A stretch of 64,000 nucleotides of DNA, taken from Alligator mississippiensis. Lineage: Eukaryota > Chordata > Crocodylia > Alligatoridae. Shown piece by piece: positions 37,263 to 47,222 of the stretch. The position numbers were made by a program, and so were the translations under genes. A model generated the notes under the pieces. It was not told where the DNA came from. It made no database searches and was given only the letters and a program-made list of their open reading frames with translations. The stretch lies in NCBI RefSeq assembly GCF_030867095.1, contig NC_081827.1:50779001-50843000 (forward strand), written 5' to 3'. Position 1 is the stretch's first letter. Every line of letters starts with the position of its first letter.

Positions 37263-37639
37263 CCCTGCAGGGGCCGTCACTCCCCTGTAGGGCCCACATG
37301 CCCCACCCCAGCCACCCAATTGCTGCCTCACCTGGCCCCATCCCTCACCAGCTCCTGCAGCCCCCCTGATGGCTAACCCACCCAGGCACTTAAAAAAAAA
37401 AGAACCCCTACTTACAGAGCAGGGCCTATGGGGGCTCCAGGGCCTCCTGGCAGAGCCTCTTCAGGCAGCACAGAGGAGTGGGGGGCAGCAGGGCCTGGGC
37501 TGGGGCTGCTGGGGCTGACACCTGGCCCTGCACTGTGCAGGTGGGGCACCAGTGACCCTGACAGCAGCTAGAACTGCCAGTAAGTGCTGGGGGTTGTTTT
37601 TGGGGTGTTTTTTTTTGTAGGGATGCTGGGGTAGGGGTA

Positions 37640-37930
37640 TGGATTAGGGGCCTCAGAGGGCTGGGGGGGTTGGGGCCAGGTGGGGAAGGGATCGGGGGGC
37701 TCAGGGGGCAGGTGAGGGGTGGGGCCAGGTGACGCAGGGATCAGGGGGCTCAGGGGGCTCAGGGGCATGGGGCCAGGTGAAGCAGAGATCAAGGGGCTCA
37801 GGGGGCAGGCAGGGGGTGGGGCCAGGCAGGACAAGAATTAGGGGGGGTTCAGGTGGATGTTGGGAGGGAGCTGAGCAGGGCAGGGATCAGAGGGGGTTGG
37901 GAGGCAGGCAGGGGATGGGGCCGGGGGGGA
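37640..37930. repeat. G-rich minisatellite
   Basis: Repeated words GGGATCAGGGGGCTCAGGG and GGGGCAGG(T/C)(G/A)(A/G)GGGGTGGGGCCAGG recur every 45-60 bp for roughly five copies. There are many G-runs of three to six bases on this strand, so quadruplex formation is plausible. Confidence 0.65.
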
Positions 37931-38720
37931 AGGGATGGGAGGCTTGGGGAATGGGCGGGGCCAGCGGGGGTCCCCTCCATGGTCCCCTCCCTCATCCCCC
38001 CAACACTTTACTTACTGGCACTGAAGCCCGGGTCCAGCTCCCTGCTGCTGGCATGCTGCCTACCCTGCATGGGCAGGCAGCATGCTTCAGCACCAGGGTG
38101 AGGGCCAACCACAGAGATGCTCTGGCAGCCAGAGTATCTCTGTGGAGGACCCAGCCTCTGGTTGCCTGCTCCGCTTTTTTTCATTCCATTTTTTTTGACC
38201 CCTGGATATCCAGGGGTCTAATTTTGCTCCTGCGCTGCAAACCTGCAGTGGGGGGAAACTTTTCCCATTCCCACACATGCCACTTAAAGCATCTTAAAGG
38301 GGTTTGAGATGCTGCAAGAGACATGTGCAGGCTCATCTGGATGTGCCCCATGAGTTTCTGTATCCAGGAGGTTGAAGAAGTAAAGTTCATAGGTTCATCT
38401 GTGAAGAGTGGTTCATAAATTCTGTTTGAGGATCAGGCCTGAGAGACTGGAGACAGGTAGTTAGGTGTTCTTGTCTTTGATAGATTTTAGGTGTGTGCTC
38501 ATTCTGTTGTGCAATTATTGCTTGGTGTCTCCCATGTATTTTCCATCAGGGCATTTGGTGTCCTGATGGAGATTTGTATTGTTAAGATATCTCCATATTG
38601 GAGATATGGTTGGCAGGTTTTGTATGTCTTGTCATGGCATGGTCTATGTCCATTTGTTGCCCTGTGGAGTAAGGCCAACTCTCAGGATCTCAATATTGTG
38701 CTGTTAGATAGAAGGGTGTG

Positions 38721-39040
38721 ACACAATTGCACATATACAAACACACAAATCAAGTAGGTGCATATATACACACACTACCAACTAAGGCTCATACACATCC
38801 AAACTAGCCTAGGCACATGCATACCTATCACCAATTCAAGCATATACACTATACACCCCAAAAGTTAGACAAAATCAATTGTCCATACCCGCACACTCAG
38901 TACACATACACAGATCACTAATTAGTATATCATACATATAATGACATATATATATGTATACACACACACACACACACCAGTTCACACACATACAACCCAC
39001 CTACACATAGGTAAGTTCCTAATTTGGATGGTACGATATG
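38721..39040. repeat. AC/AT-rich low-complexity tract
   Basis: Dispersed ACACA and CATA words cover the tract, with an (AT)n run at about 38945-38957 and an (AC)n run at about 38959-38978. No gene. Confidence 0.7.
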
Positions 39041-40486
39041 TATGTGTGCGCTTGGGGTTCCTGGGATACTTGGGGGAAGGTTAAGGTGAGAGAGAGAGTT
39101 AAAGTGTAGGGAGTGAAAGTTGCCAGAACTGGGATTAGAACTGTGAACTAGAGAGAAGCTGGCTGAGGAACTGAGGCTTGGGGTTACTTAAGGTAGATTG
39201 GGCTGGAAACTGAGGCAGACAGCTGAGATACTGGGGGAGGCAGATAGGTGATGTCAAGGAGGAGACAGGCAGGAAGGAGAGAGAGGCAGAAACCTGGGAG
39301 CTTGGGGCTGGAAACTGAGGTTGGCAGTTTAGAGATTGGTGGGGGGTGCAGATAAGTGGTGGCAGGGAGGAAACAGTCAGGAAACAGACAAAAACCCAAC
39401 TCAGGGTTTCAAAATCACAGGTTTATTAAACAGACACAATACACAGCCTCATGAAATTATTGGTACACACACACACACACACACACACTCTCACAAGGGT
39501 AGCAGGAGAAAGAGACTCAGTGGAAGGGTTGGAGTCCAGGTAGGGAAGAGAAACAGAGTCCAAGTCTTTGGTTGAAGAGGGGGTGGGGGGTGATAGCTTC
39601 CTATCCAGGCTGGAAAGGGATCCTTGTCCAGCAGATGTTGTCCAGAGGGGAGTTACCAGCAGGGCCTCTGGGTGGATAAGTCATGTGGCATGGTGCTGGT
39701 CCAGATGGAGAGCGCATCCCAAAGAGTCAGACTTCACTATCCCTTTTTATGGGGCAGGCTACCTCTGATCTCCTATGGGGAAGGCCTGTCCAGGCAATGT
39801 CAGTCCTGTTCCAGAGGGCTCCAGGTGTTCTTACTGAGCATGTGCAGCTTGGCACAATGGGGTTGCCTCATCTTTTGTTTCTTGAATGCTGAGGGTGGTT
39901 CCAAAGGCTGTGTAGCTCGTCCAGGTATTGGTGTTCATGGTTTGGTCATTCAGAGGGAGCTATTTTTAGACCTACTGCCATTGTCTCTAAAGCACCCTTA
40001 TTTATCCCCATTCATTCAGGAACCAAGTTACATAGGAGGGGTAGTATGAGTCATAGGTTACACAACCAGCCATGGGGATAAGATGGAGGCTTGACATGAC
40101 TTATGCTAACTTACATATATAGGCCTAAAACATTAATCACACAATACAAAAGCAGTAAAAAAAAAATCAATAATTATCACTTATAAAACAGTGGATATCT
40201 ATATCAAAATAGCAGGACACTTATTTGCAGAGGGGAGAGAAAAATAAAACTTACTACCTAAAATAAATGTTAAAGCTTATCCTACATCTTAGCTTACTTA
40301 TACTTATCTATAGGGAATAGAGAGGGAGAGAAAAAGTCAGAAATGGTTGGGGAAGGGGAGGGAATGCATTTTAAAATAAATTAAAAAAAAGAAAAACTGG
40401 GGGTTTTGCTACACATTCAGTGTGTTTTGGGCTGTAGGATGTTGGCGCCTGGTGATAAGGTTAGCAAGTTTCAGTGCTTGTTTAAA
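39041..40486 (-). mobile_element. Putative LTR-derived sequence, reverse strand
   Basis: On the minus strand a TATA-like GCCCCATAAAAAGGG box (about 39744-39760) is followed about 320 bp later by an AATAAA polyadenylation signal (about 39419-39427), an arrangement expected of an LTR. I found no clean TG...CA ends or target duplication. It includes a roughly 105-bp direct duplication (GGCTGGAAACTGAGG at 39201 and 39306) and an (AC)n run at 39464-39488. It could instead be other filler in the hAT element. Confidence 0.35.
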
Positions 40487-40801
40487 TTTACAAACCACTT
40501 TTAACAGATGAGCCTATGAACTGCACTTCATGAACCTCCTAGGTACAGAAACTCAGGGACTCAATATAGACATTGGAATTATGACATCTGACTCCCCAGG
40601 TACCTCTCCTCAGGTACCTCTCCACTTTTATCTCCTACATCACCCTTCCCCCAAGCCCAGCCTATTTCTCACCCCCTTATGCCTCCATTTCCATTTTCAC
40701 TGACTGGCTTTCTTGCCTGTATTGCATGCCAGCCTCTGGTTTCTTTACTATTCATTCCATGCAGAAAGAGCACACACACCAACTGCAGGTGCTTCCTCAG
40801 C

Positions 40802-40834
40802 CTAACGAAGGATTTTTAACCCAGAAGCTTGCTA
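40802..40834 (+). ncRNA. Degenerate hammerhead ribozyme-like core
   Basis: CTAACGA stands for the canonical CTGANGA box. A stem II of AGG/CCC type with an ATTTTTAA-like loop follows, then CAGAA where CGAAA is expected, then GCTTGCTAAG as the start of stem III. Hammerhead motifs are known in the terminal repeats of Penelope-like elements. The mutated core boxes make present activity unlikely. Confidence 0.45.
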
Positions 40835-40913
40835 AGATATATTTCTCCATTTAGTTGGACGACTAAAAGATATCAGATTGACCCAAAGAACCTTGTCTGC
40901 CATGTCCTTAGAC

Positions 40914-41100
40914 CAGGGGTAGGCAATTATTTCGGGTGGAGGGCTGCTTGCTGAGTTTTGGCAAGCCATTGAGGGCCACATGACAGGCATCCAGAGGCAG
41001 ATAAATATTAATTTTCTTAATTTTGGGGGGGCCCTGTGGGCCAGATAAAATGGCCTGGTGGGTTGCATCCGGCCCCCAGGCTGCATTTTTCCTACCCCTG
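40914..41100. mobile_element. 187-bp hAT MITE
   Basis: A perfect 10-bp terminal inverted repeat CAGGGGTAGG/CCTACCCCTG is flanked by an exact 8-bp duplication CCTTAGAC (40906-40913 and 41101-41108). This is the hAT signature in full. It is non-coding and inserted in the Penelope-like 3' end. Confidence 0.93.
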
Positions 41101-41137
41101 CCTTAGACCAACATGGCTACAACCTACACCCCTAGCG

Positions 41138-41808
41138 CCTGTCCCCAATCAGCTGACTGGAAGGAGGCAGAGCTCTGGGCACATCTAAGCCCCAGGGCTG
41201 GGACTGGCAGGGAGAGTTCTCTGGCAGTTGCTGGAGAAGAAGCTCCAGCAGGAAAGGAAAGAAAGGCTCTGTGACAGTTTGGCTGTCTGAGATGCTAGTG
41301 CTACTGTGCTGCCTACCTGTTGTTATTTAAAGTGGTGGACACAGATGAGGCTGTAGGGGAGGAGGAGACCTCATTGGGGCATACTACCATGTCATGTAGA
41401 GGTCCCAGCACCAGTGAGGGCACAGGGAAAAGGGGTATAGAAAGCCCAGCAACAATAGAAGGTAGACCGAGACCTCATTACAGGGATGATATCAATATAC
41501 TATCTGCAAGGCATGGGGCATGGTAAGGGATGGTTGGAGCCACATATCCTACCCGTAAGGCTTAGGGTGTCCCCCTGAGGCACCTGCTTAGAGCAGGTCC
41601 AAGCAAGGGGTCCAAGAACCTATAGGGTGTAGTGGGGTCCATTAGGACTGTGACTGAGCTGAGACTTGAGGGCAGCCTCCCTATCAATGATCTTTTCCAA
41701 CAAGATGTGGTGGCAGGTGAGAAAAGAAGGCACCTGTAGGGTGGAGCTGGCATGGTGACAGGGCCCTAGGGGTATCATGGCCATCTCTAGGAACCCTACT
41801 CCATGACA
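41138..41808 (+). mobile_element. LTR copy, 5' truncated
   Basis: It matches the minus strand of 12435-13625 from GCCTGTCCCCAATCAGCTGAC through AGCCCCAGGGCTGGGACTGGCAG, GATGAGGCTGTAGGGG and GACCTCATTGGGG to CCCTAGGGGTATCATGGCC and the terminal CCATGACA (41801-41808). The first 80-100 bp (TGTCACAGGGCACTA...) are missing; the Penelope-like end abuts here. The hAT tandem array starts directly after it. No internal genes. Confidence 0.7.
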
Positions 41809-42365
41809 AAGTGTAGTTTCCCAGAAAACCCTACACCTATCTCCTTGAAAGCTGGCAGACTTCATGGACTCATAAGGGGCCAGCATCCCTGCTGTTTTCA
41901 TCCCACTCTGCCTTAACACACACACACACAAAGTCACACATGTCACAAGTTTTGCTCTGAACAGTTTGAGGTGTGGTTTCCCAGAAACCCCTGCACCTAT
42001 CTTTTTGAAAGGTGGCAGGCTTCATGGCCTTAGGAGGGGCTACCACACCAGCTGTTTTCATCCTCCTGTGCCTTCACACTCCCACAATCATGAGTTTTGC
42101 TCTGAACAATTTAAGGTGCTGTTTCCCCGAAAGCCCTGTACCTATCTCCTTGAAACTTGGCAGGCTTTGTGGTCCCAGAAGGGGCTAACATCTCTGCTGT
42201 CTTCAGCCCGCTGTGTGTTCACACTCACAAGTGACACAAGTTTTGCTTTCAAGACTTTGAGGTGCTTTTTCCCAGAAACTTCTGCACCTATCTCCTTGAA
42301 CTTGACAGGCTTCATGGCCTCAGAAGGGGCTACCATCCCTGCTGTTTTCATCTGAATCAGGCAAG
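41809..42365. repeat. ~145-bp tandem repeat near the hAT 3' end
   Basis: Four diverged copies start at about 41816, 41966, 42118 and 42264. Each runs TTTCCCAGAAA(A/C)CC(C/T)TGCACCTATCT, CTTGAAA..TGGCAGGCTTCATGG, AGGGGCTACCATCCCTGCTGTTTTCATC, then TTTTGCTCTGAACA..TT.AGGTG. Subterminal tandem arrays of this kind are common in non-coding parts of hAT elements. Confidence 0.85.
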
Positions 42366-42571
42366 AAACAACAAAGTTATAGGCATTTTCATGATTCCCC
42401 ATTATAGCCTATGGGCGAAACACAGGAATGTGTTGAAACAGTGTTGATACAGTTTCAGCAAAAAAAAACAGAACAGTGCTTCAAAACAGCAAAATGAAAC
42501 ACTGTCCCTTCAAAATGGTGAATCTGAAACCAAAACAAAATGTTGCTGTTTTGCACTGCCCTATTATTTCA

Positions 42572-44085
42572 GTTTAACAGATAGTCTAAAGAATTATTTT
42601 TCCCCACATCTATTTTCAGGGGGAATTTATGTAGCAAATAAATAAACATTATGTTACCTAAAATGTCAAAAAGCAACAGGAAATTTTTAAAAAACCAACC
42701 GTTCTACTCAATCACCCAAAAGTTTAGCTGCGTGTTCAACAGTAATCAAGCAAAAATTTAAGGTCTCTCCAACATGAGACTTCATGTAAATAATTATTAA
42801 TTGGAACAAGGATTTGAACATGTCTCTTTCACATCTCAGATAAGTGTTCTGCCCTAATCTTCATAATGGTTCTATTAGAAACAAAGAGACTTTAGTTGTA
42901 TTTAAACCAATTCTTCTGGATCAAGTCAGATAATAGAACTATATATAAGGAAAGAGATACTATATGCAGATTCCAGAGAGAGTCTAAATGTCAAGGAGCA
43001 AGAAAAAAGATAAATTTATATAATTTTATTCATACTTGGATATTCAAATAAAGACAATGTCACAATGATTCATATTTAGATAAAGATAACTCCTCTTTTT
43101 AAAGGCAGGGTAACTAAGGTATAGTCACATAACAAACCAGTGAATGAAATAGGAACAGTGTCCAGATGTCTGAATGTTGACAAGAAAGCTCTTGTCAAAT
43201 TCAGCTCTTACTAGTCAATTAATCAGTTAAATTGTACTCTATGGTTTGTTACACGTGGGTGAAATTCAATCCAATTTCCAAGTTTATTTTCTGTTTTTAT
43301 TGATGTTGATCCTTTTGGAGAGCCATAATGAAGAACGGCTTCCAGGGGATATTGCAGAAACATAGACTATCTCATCCACTGGCAATCGAGAGTCAGAGGA
43401 AAGTAGTTACAAACACACACACACACATATATAGTAAGTGCTAAAAAAGGCAACCACCAGTGTTAAAGATTTAACACATGCCCGCAACACAAATGATGGC
43501 CCCTAGCAGAAAATCCCATGCCTCTCAGCTTGAGTTCCATTGAGAGTTGGTGATCACTCAATACTGGCTATTCCTTATTTCTGGCAGGTAGGTTGCACTA
43601 AAACAACTGAAAATTCATCAAATATCACTTTTACTATGCATAAAATTGGTGTAGTTATTACAAGTACATTATTCAATAGTAGTTGCAAAGGGAGATAGTC
43701 CAAAGATACATATGTATCTCTCAATACGAAGAAGTCTGAGGAAAAATTCATATCTGTCAAATGAAAACCAAGACCCATATGATCGTATCTTTGCTGTGTA
43801 AATTTCTCTCTATCCTGAGTTGGAGCCTGGGAACAACACAGCTTCCAATACACTTTTTCTGTCACAAATGTTCATATTTCTTCAATGCCTATTATCTAAA
43901 ATAAGTGTGAATTCAAGTCTTGAGAGGAAGTGGAAAGAAACAAAGGTATATTGTGATAGCTATATTTCTGGTTCTCTTTTGACCATAGAATATAAGAAAA
44001 AGTTAAACTCTGCAACATCCCTTCTTTTGTGATTATGATTAATTCAGGGAAATTTAAAACATAACTCCAGGTTAACTTCAAACAT
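42572..44085. other. AT-rich DNA without a recognised gene
   Basis: No gene seen. A short (AC)n/(AT) run lies at about 43412-43432. A 96-codon frame at 43575-43865 (minus) has no family motif. Confidence 0.5.
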
Positions 44086-44088
44086 AGA

Positions 44089-45458
44089 GGCTAGGGATAG
44101 ATATTACACATAAACCAGTTCAAGTGATCAGAAACTGGTTTAAACCTGTAACAGAACAGACATTCAGTACACATAAACCAGTCTGAAAATGGCTGAAACT
44201 GGTTTGAGATAAACCTGGTTGAATGTAGTATCAGACTCAACTGATTTGGCTCAAACCGGTTTATACAATGTCTGTCCCAGATCCCTTGTTGGTTTAAGAT
44301 AAATCAGACTCCCCCAGCCTCCCGGCATGCTCTCTGGGCTGGGTGGAACTCTGTTCTCTGCTCCAGTGAGCTGGGCTGGCCCCTCCCCTCTGCTCTCTAG
44401 CCAGAGCAGGAGCAGGGTGTAGCTAGATGCTGGTCTGCCATGACCCCAGAGGTAAATTCCTCTCTCCATCCCCTTTCCCCAACTCCCCTCCACTGGCAAA
44501 CCCTGGGGACTGTAGCTGCTGTTTGCCAGCCCCAACTGTACCTCCATGGCTTGCCTGCAGCCAGGCAGGGGCAGAGTTGATTTCTCCCTCTGTCCCTTCT
44601 CTCCCATGGAACCCTTGGGGGTTTGGCTGCAGTCTCTGTGGCTTGTCTGCAGCCAGGCAGGGAGGGGATTAATTCCACAGTGGGTCCCAGAGGTGGAGGG
44701 AGAGAGGCAAGCTAGTCCCCTGTGTGCAGATCCTAGTCCTGCACCTGTGAGCCCAGAGCTAATACCTGCAGTACCAGACTTCCAAAGGTGGGAAGTGTTG
44801 GCAAAGATTTGACAATCATCACACATGCTGGAGATGTAGTTAAAAGAAGTTGCAGACAGCTTCGCCAAAGAATGCAGAGAGCTACAAACCTAAACAAAGC
44901 CTTTATGAATGCCTGGCTGTAAGGAGATACTCTGCCCTTAGGATCAGTAAAAATAATTATTGTCTTCCTGGATTACATTTCAAGTTAGACTAAATTGTGT
45001 TTGCTTTGTTTTACTTCATCTTATCTTAGGCAAGATTTTTGGTAGTTCCCTGTTGTATGCTTTGCAAATTGCTGTGTTCAATACATGCTTGGTTCAGAGA
45101 AAGGACTTTTTCCCCATCCCCACTCTTCAGTCTAGCAGCAGTTGCGCCCCCACCCTCCCTACACTGGTGGCTGGCTTCCCATGTATTGTGCTAGCCCTGA
45201 CTGGTGCCTGGCCATGCCCCCTCTGCTTCAGAGAGAGCCTTGGAGGGTGTCTCCTTCCCTGCCCTTTGGCAGTGGCTGGCAGGCATGCTCTAGCACCCCC
45301 AGCTTCTGGCTTGAGTCACTGCAGGCATGTGGCTTCATTTTCTAGTTTAACAGAGTATGTCTGTTCAGTGATTAATCGATTTAGGCTGTGCAGTTTAGAC
45401 TAAGGTGCAAAGAGTGAATCGATTCAGGCTTGGGCTTTTTGAATATCTGTCCCTAACC
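44089..45458. mobile_element. MITE-like element with GGCTAGGGATAGATATT ends
   Basis: The left end GGCTAGGGATAGATATTACA and the inverted right end GGTTAGGGACAGATATTC are flanked by AGA on both sides (44086-44088 and 45459-45461). Subterminal text has several AACCAGTTT/AAACTGGTT words that can pair. The GC-rich centre (44300-44800) matches the centre of 54514-55293 in the opposite direction (CTCCCCCAGC, AGCTGGGCTGGCCCCTCCCC). Length 1370 bp. The 205-codon frame on the minus strand has no transposase motif. Confidence 0.75.
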
Positions 45459-45461
45459 AGA

Positions 45462-45988
45462 AAGGTAAATCCCTTTTAAACAGTACAGGTATGCTTATAA
45501 CAAAAGGCAAGAGAGAAGTGTGTAATAATCAGGTGTGTGACTTATTAAAACAAGTCAACTGCCTAATTCAACCTCCTAGAATACAATTTACTTGCCAGAA
45601 TATCTAACCACAAATGTTCCTAGAAAAAGTCTTGGCGGTTTCAATATCTTCTTCATGAAAAATGGCAAAAGTGGTTGTGTTTTGGCTTCTGTATGCCAAC
45701 AGAGGTCTGGAAAGAATAGCATACAGTGTAAGTCTTACGGAGAGCATTTTTTCTACTTTTCTTGTTGCAGCTATAGCTCTTTCTGATTTATTCAGGCTTT
45801 AAGCTATTTAACTGTAATGATTTTATTCTTTTATGGTGAATCAGGCCCTTTGTGTTTCAGGTCAGAAATCTTAAATACAATACTACTTTAATTATAGTTA
45901 ATATATTTCATAGGTTAAAAGCAATGCAATATACATACATGTACACTTACATATGTATGTATACAGAATACATATACACTTATGTACA
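45462..45988. other. Unassigned DNA
   Basis: No gene seen; CATA/GTA-rich at its right end (about 45930-45988). Confidence 0.5.
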
Positions 45989-45990
45989 TA

Positions 45991-46555
45991 CAAACAGCCC
46001 TTGACTTACAATATTTTGAGTTACAATGTATCACACTTACAATGTTTATAAACTGACACCCTGTTTCAACTTTCTGATGTCAGTTTCAACTTTATAACAC
46101 TTGATCCAATGCCACGCTATGACATGCCACACCAGTGAACAAGTTCACTGTGTCACCCATCTCCCTGGAGATCATCTGTCCAAAATTCCTTGGACACTTT
46201 CTGTAAGAAAGCAGACAAGACTCCAGAAAAACCTGCAGCCAAGACTCCTGAGAAGACTCCAGCCAAGAACCCTTCAAAGAGTCCAGCAAATTCAGCTCAA
46301 AGAAGTCCTTCCTAGTCAATATGATTGCTGTTTACAATATAAATACATTAATGTAGTTATATTATTCATCTATAATTTATTGAGTACAACATTTTGGGTT
46401 ATTTTTAGTAAAAATAGGGTATCAGGCCTTGGTGTAGGAACCAATCCCTATTTATAACATTGTTTCCTATGGGCAAATCAGTTCCAAGTTACAACATTTT
46501 GACTTAAGACACGGTTTTTAGGAACCAATTGCATTGTAAGCCTGAGGACTGCCTG
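45991..46555 (+). mobile_element. pogo/Tigger-like non-autonomous element
   Basis: The left end CAAACAGCCCTTGACTTACAA and the inverted right end CAGGCAGTCCTCAGGCTTACAA match the CAG(G)CAGTCCTCGACTTACAA type of Tigger ends. TA lies on both sides (45989-45990 and 46556-46557), as Tc1/mariner-type insertion makes. The 565-bp length is far too short for a transposase. The internal text GTTTCCTATGGGCAAAT...AGTTACAACATTTTGACTTAAG is also typical of these elements. Confidence 0.82.
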
Positions 46556-46630
46556 TATAATGTATATATGCATATGTATATATCTGTGTATGTATATATG
46601 TATGTGTATATGCATATGTATGTGTAATGA
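46556..46630. repeat. TA/TG microsatellite
   Basis: Imperfect TATATG/TGTATA repeats directly after the Tigger-like element. Confidence 0.8.
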
Positions 46631-46668
46631 GGCAGGTATCTCCTATATTCCCTTGTAATATGTTAGGG

Positions 46669-47214
46669 CAGGAGTGCTCAACTTCTGGCCTGCTGGCCAA
46701 GCGTGGCCCACAAAGCCATTACATCTGGCCTGCAGGGCTCCCCATGGGTCAGGATATTTGGTGGCAGGGTAGCAGTGGTCATTGATATGGCCACCCTCCC
46801 CCTGTCAAATGACCAAATCCCAAGTTCAGCGCAGCTGGTCAGAAGCAATTGACTCAGGCTGCAAGTCCTTCCCCTGTGGGATGGGTCAGGCTCCCCTCCA
46901 TCCCCTTCCACTTCTAGATTGGGGCTGGGCCACACTCCCTTCCCTCCCTGCAGGACGGGTTGAGGCCTGGCCATGCCCCCTTCCCCCACAGGGTTGGGTC
47001 ATGCATTATTCCCTCTCCATGGGGTCAAATCAATCTCCTTTCTCTTACAAGGCTGTGTTAGTGCTGGCCTGCCCCTTCATCCCCATCCATGTGGCCAGAT
47101 GCTGCCCGCTGTGCCTGCTTGGATGCTGGATTGGGAACACTGGCTGGATCCGGCCTGTAGATAGACCGGGAACTGTCAATCTGGCCCCTCAGGCAAAAAG
47201 ATTGAGCACCATTG
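46669..47214. mobile_element. hAT-type short element of the GTGCTCAACC family
   Basis: The left end CAGGAGTGCTCAACTTCTGG and the inverted right end CAATGGTGCTCAATCTTTTTG are flanked by TGTTAGGG (46661-46668) and TGTTAAGG (47215-47222), an 8-bp duplication with one mismatch. Subterminal GGCCTGCAGGGCTCC and GGATCCGGCCTGTAG are mirrored. It is non-coding; a 148-codon frame is compositional. Related to 27518-27945 and 62196-62722. Confidence 0.82.
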
Positions 47215-47222
47215 TGTTAAGG

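Larger units (their letters stand above)
36100..38349. mobile_element. 2.25-kb element with GGTGTGTCCACATGTG ends, 3-bp duplication
   Basis: The left end GGTGTGTCCACATGTGC and the right end (minus strand GGGGCACATCCAGATGAGC) continue as a loose inverted repeat of about 45 bp ending in CTCAAA. ATG flanks both sides (36097-36099 and 38350-38352). The copy of the target at 40.5 kb lacks the insert: TTGAATCC-ATG-AGTTTCTGT here equals TTGAGTCC-CTG-AGTTTCTGT there. The interior has two tandem arrays and a GC-rich part. Open frames up to 230 codons are present but without transposase motifs. It is either non-autonomous or carries foreign filler. Confidence 0.82.
35912..38720 (-). pseudogene. Penelope-like fragment, antisense, split by 2.25-kb element
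   Basis: It has two parts, 35912-36099 and 38350-about 38720. Both match, inverted, a single uninterrupted stretch at about 40487-40745. On the minus strand the second part reads CPDGKYMGDTKQ.LHNRMSTH..SIKDKN, then a hydrophobic stretch, then TTLHR.TYELYFFNLLDTET. This fits the C-terminal GIY-YIG-type nuclease region that Penelope-like elements carry, with the usual Y-G and R pattern, but stops are frequent. The class is inferred from this short reading and from the hammerhead-like text beside the other copy. It is 5' truncated and lacks the RT. Confidence 0.55.
40487..41137 (+). pseudogene. Penelope-like 3' end with a MITE inside
   Basis: It carries the same sequence as 35912-36099 plus 38350-38450, in the opposite direction and unbroken at the site where that copy holds a 2.25-kb insert. 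The frame reads DEPMNCTS-like text matching DEPMNFTSS of the other copy. The 3' part has a degenerate hammerhead core (40802-40834), then ACTAAAAGATATCAGATTGA...GAACCTTGTCTGCC and ACCAACATGGCTACAAC, the last part being resumed after the 187-bp MITE at 40914-41100. It has no intact coding region. Confidence 0.6.
32620..42563 (+). mobile_element. 10-kb span of one hAT element filled by nested insertions
   Basis: The left end TCAGGCTGTGCAAAA (32620-32634) and the inverted right end TAGGGCAGTGCAAAA (42549-42563) agree at 12 of 15 positions. Both ends run into text rich in TTTTGAAAC-like words. The left flank ATTATTTCA (32611-32619) recurs at the right flank (42563-42571), giving at least an 8-bp duplication, as hAT integration makes. 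Inside, in order, are a 5' region, a BED/hAT transposase relic (+), Penelope-like pieces in both directions, LTRs, and a 3' tandem array ending in CATTATAGCCTATGGG. Subtracting the insertions leaves a hAT of perhaps 4-5 kb. One base of uncertainty remains at the left terminus. Confidence 0.75.

Noticed and set aside
40440-40465. TTGGCGCCTGGTG resembling a retroviral primer-binding site
   Set aside because: No LTR end lies directly beside it and the match to a tRNA 3' end stops after about eight bases.
41809-42365. CRISPR-like array
   Set aside because: The repeats are about 145 bp, diverged and adjacent without spacers, in a vertebrate hAT element.
46205-46315. Histone H1-like KTPEKTPAK stretch
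   Set aside because: It sits inside a Tigger-like element and arises from a short DNA repeat.
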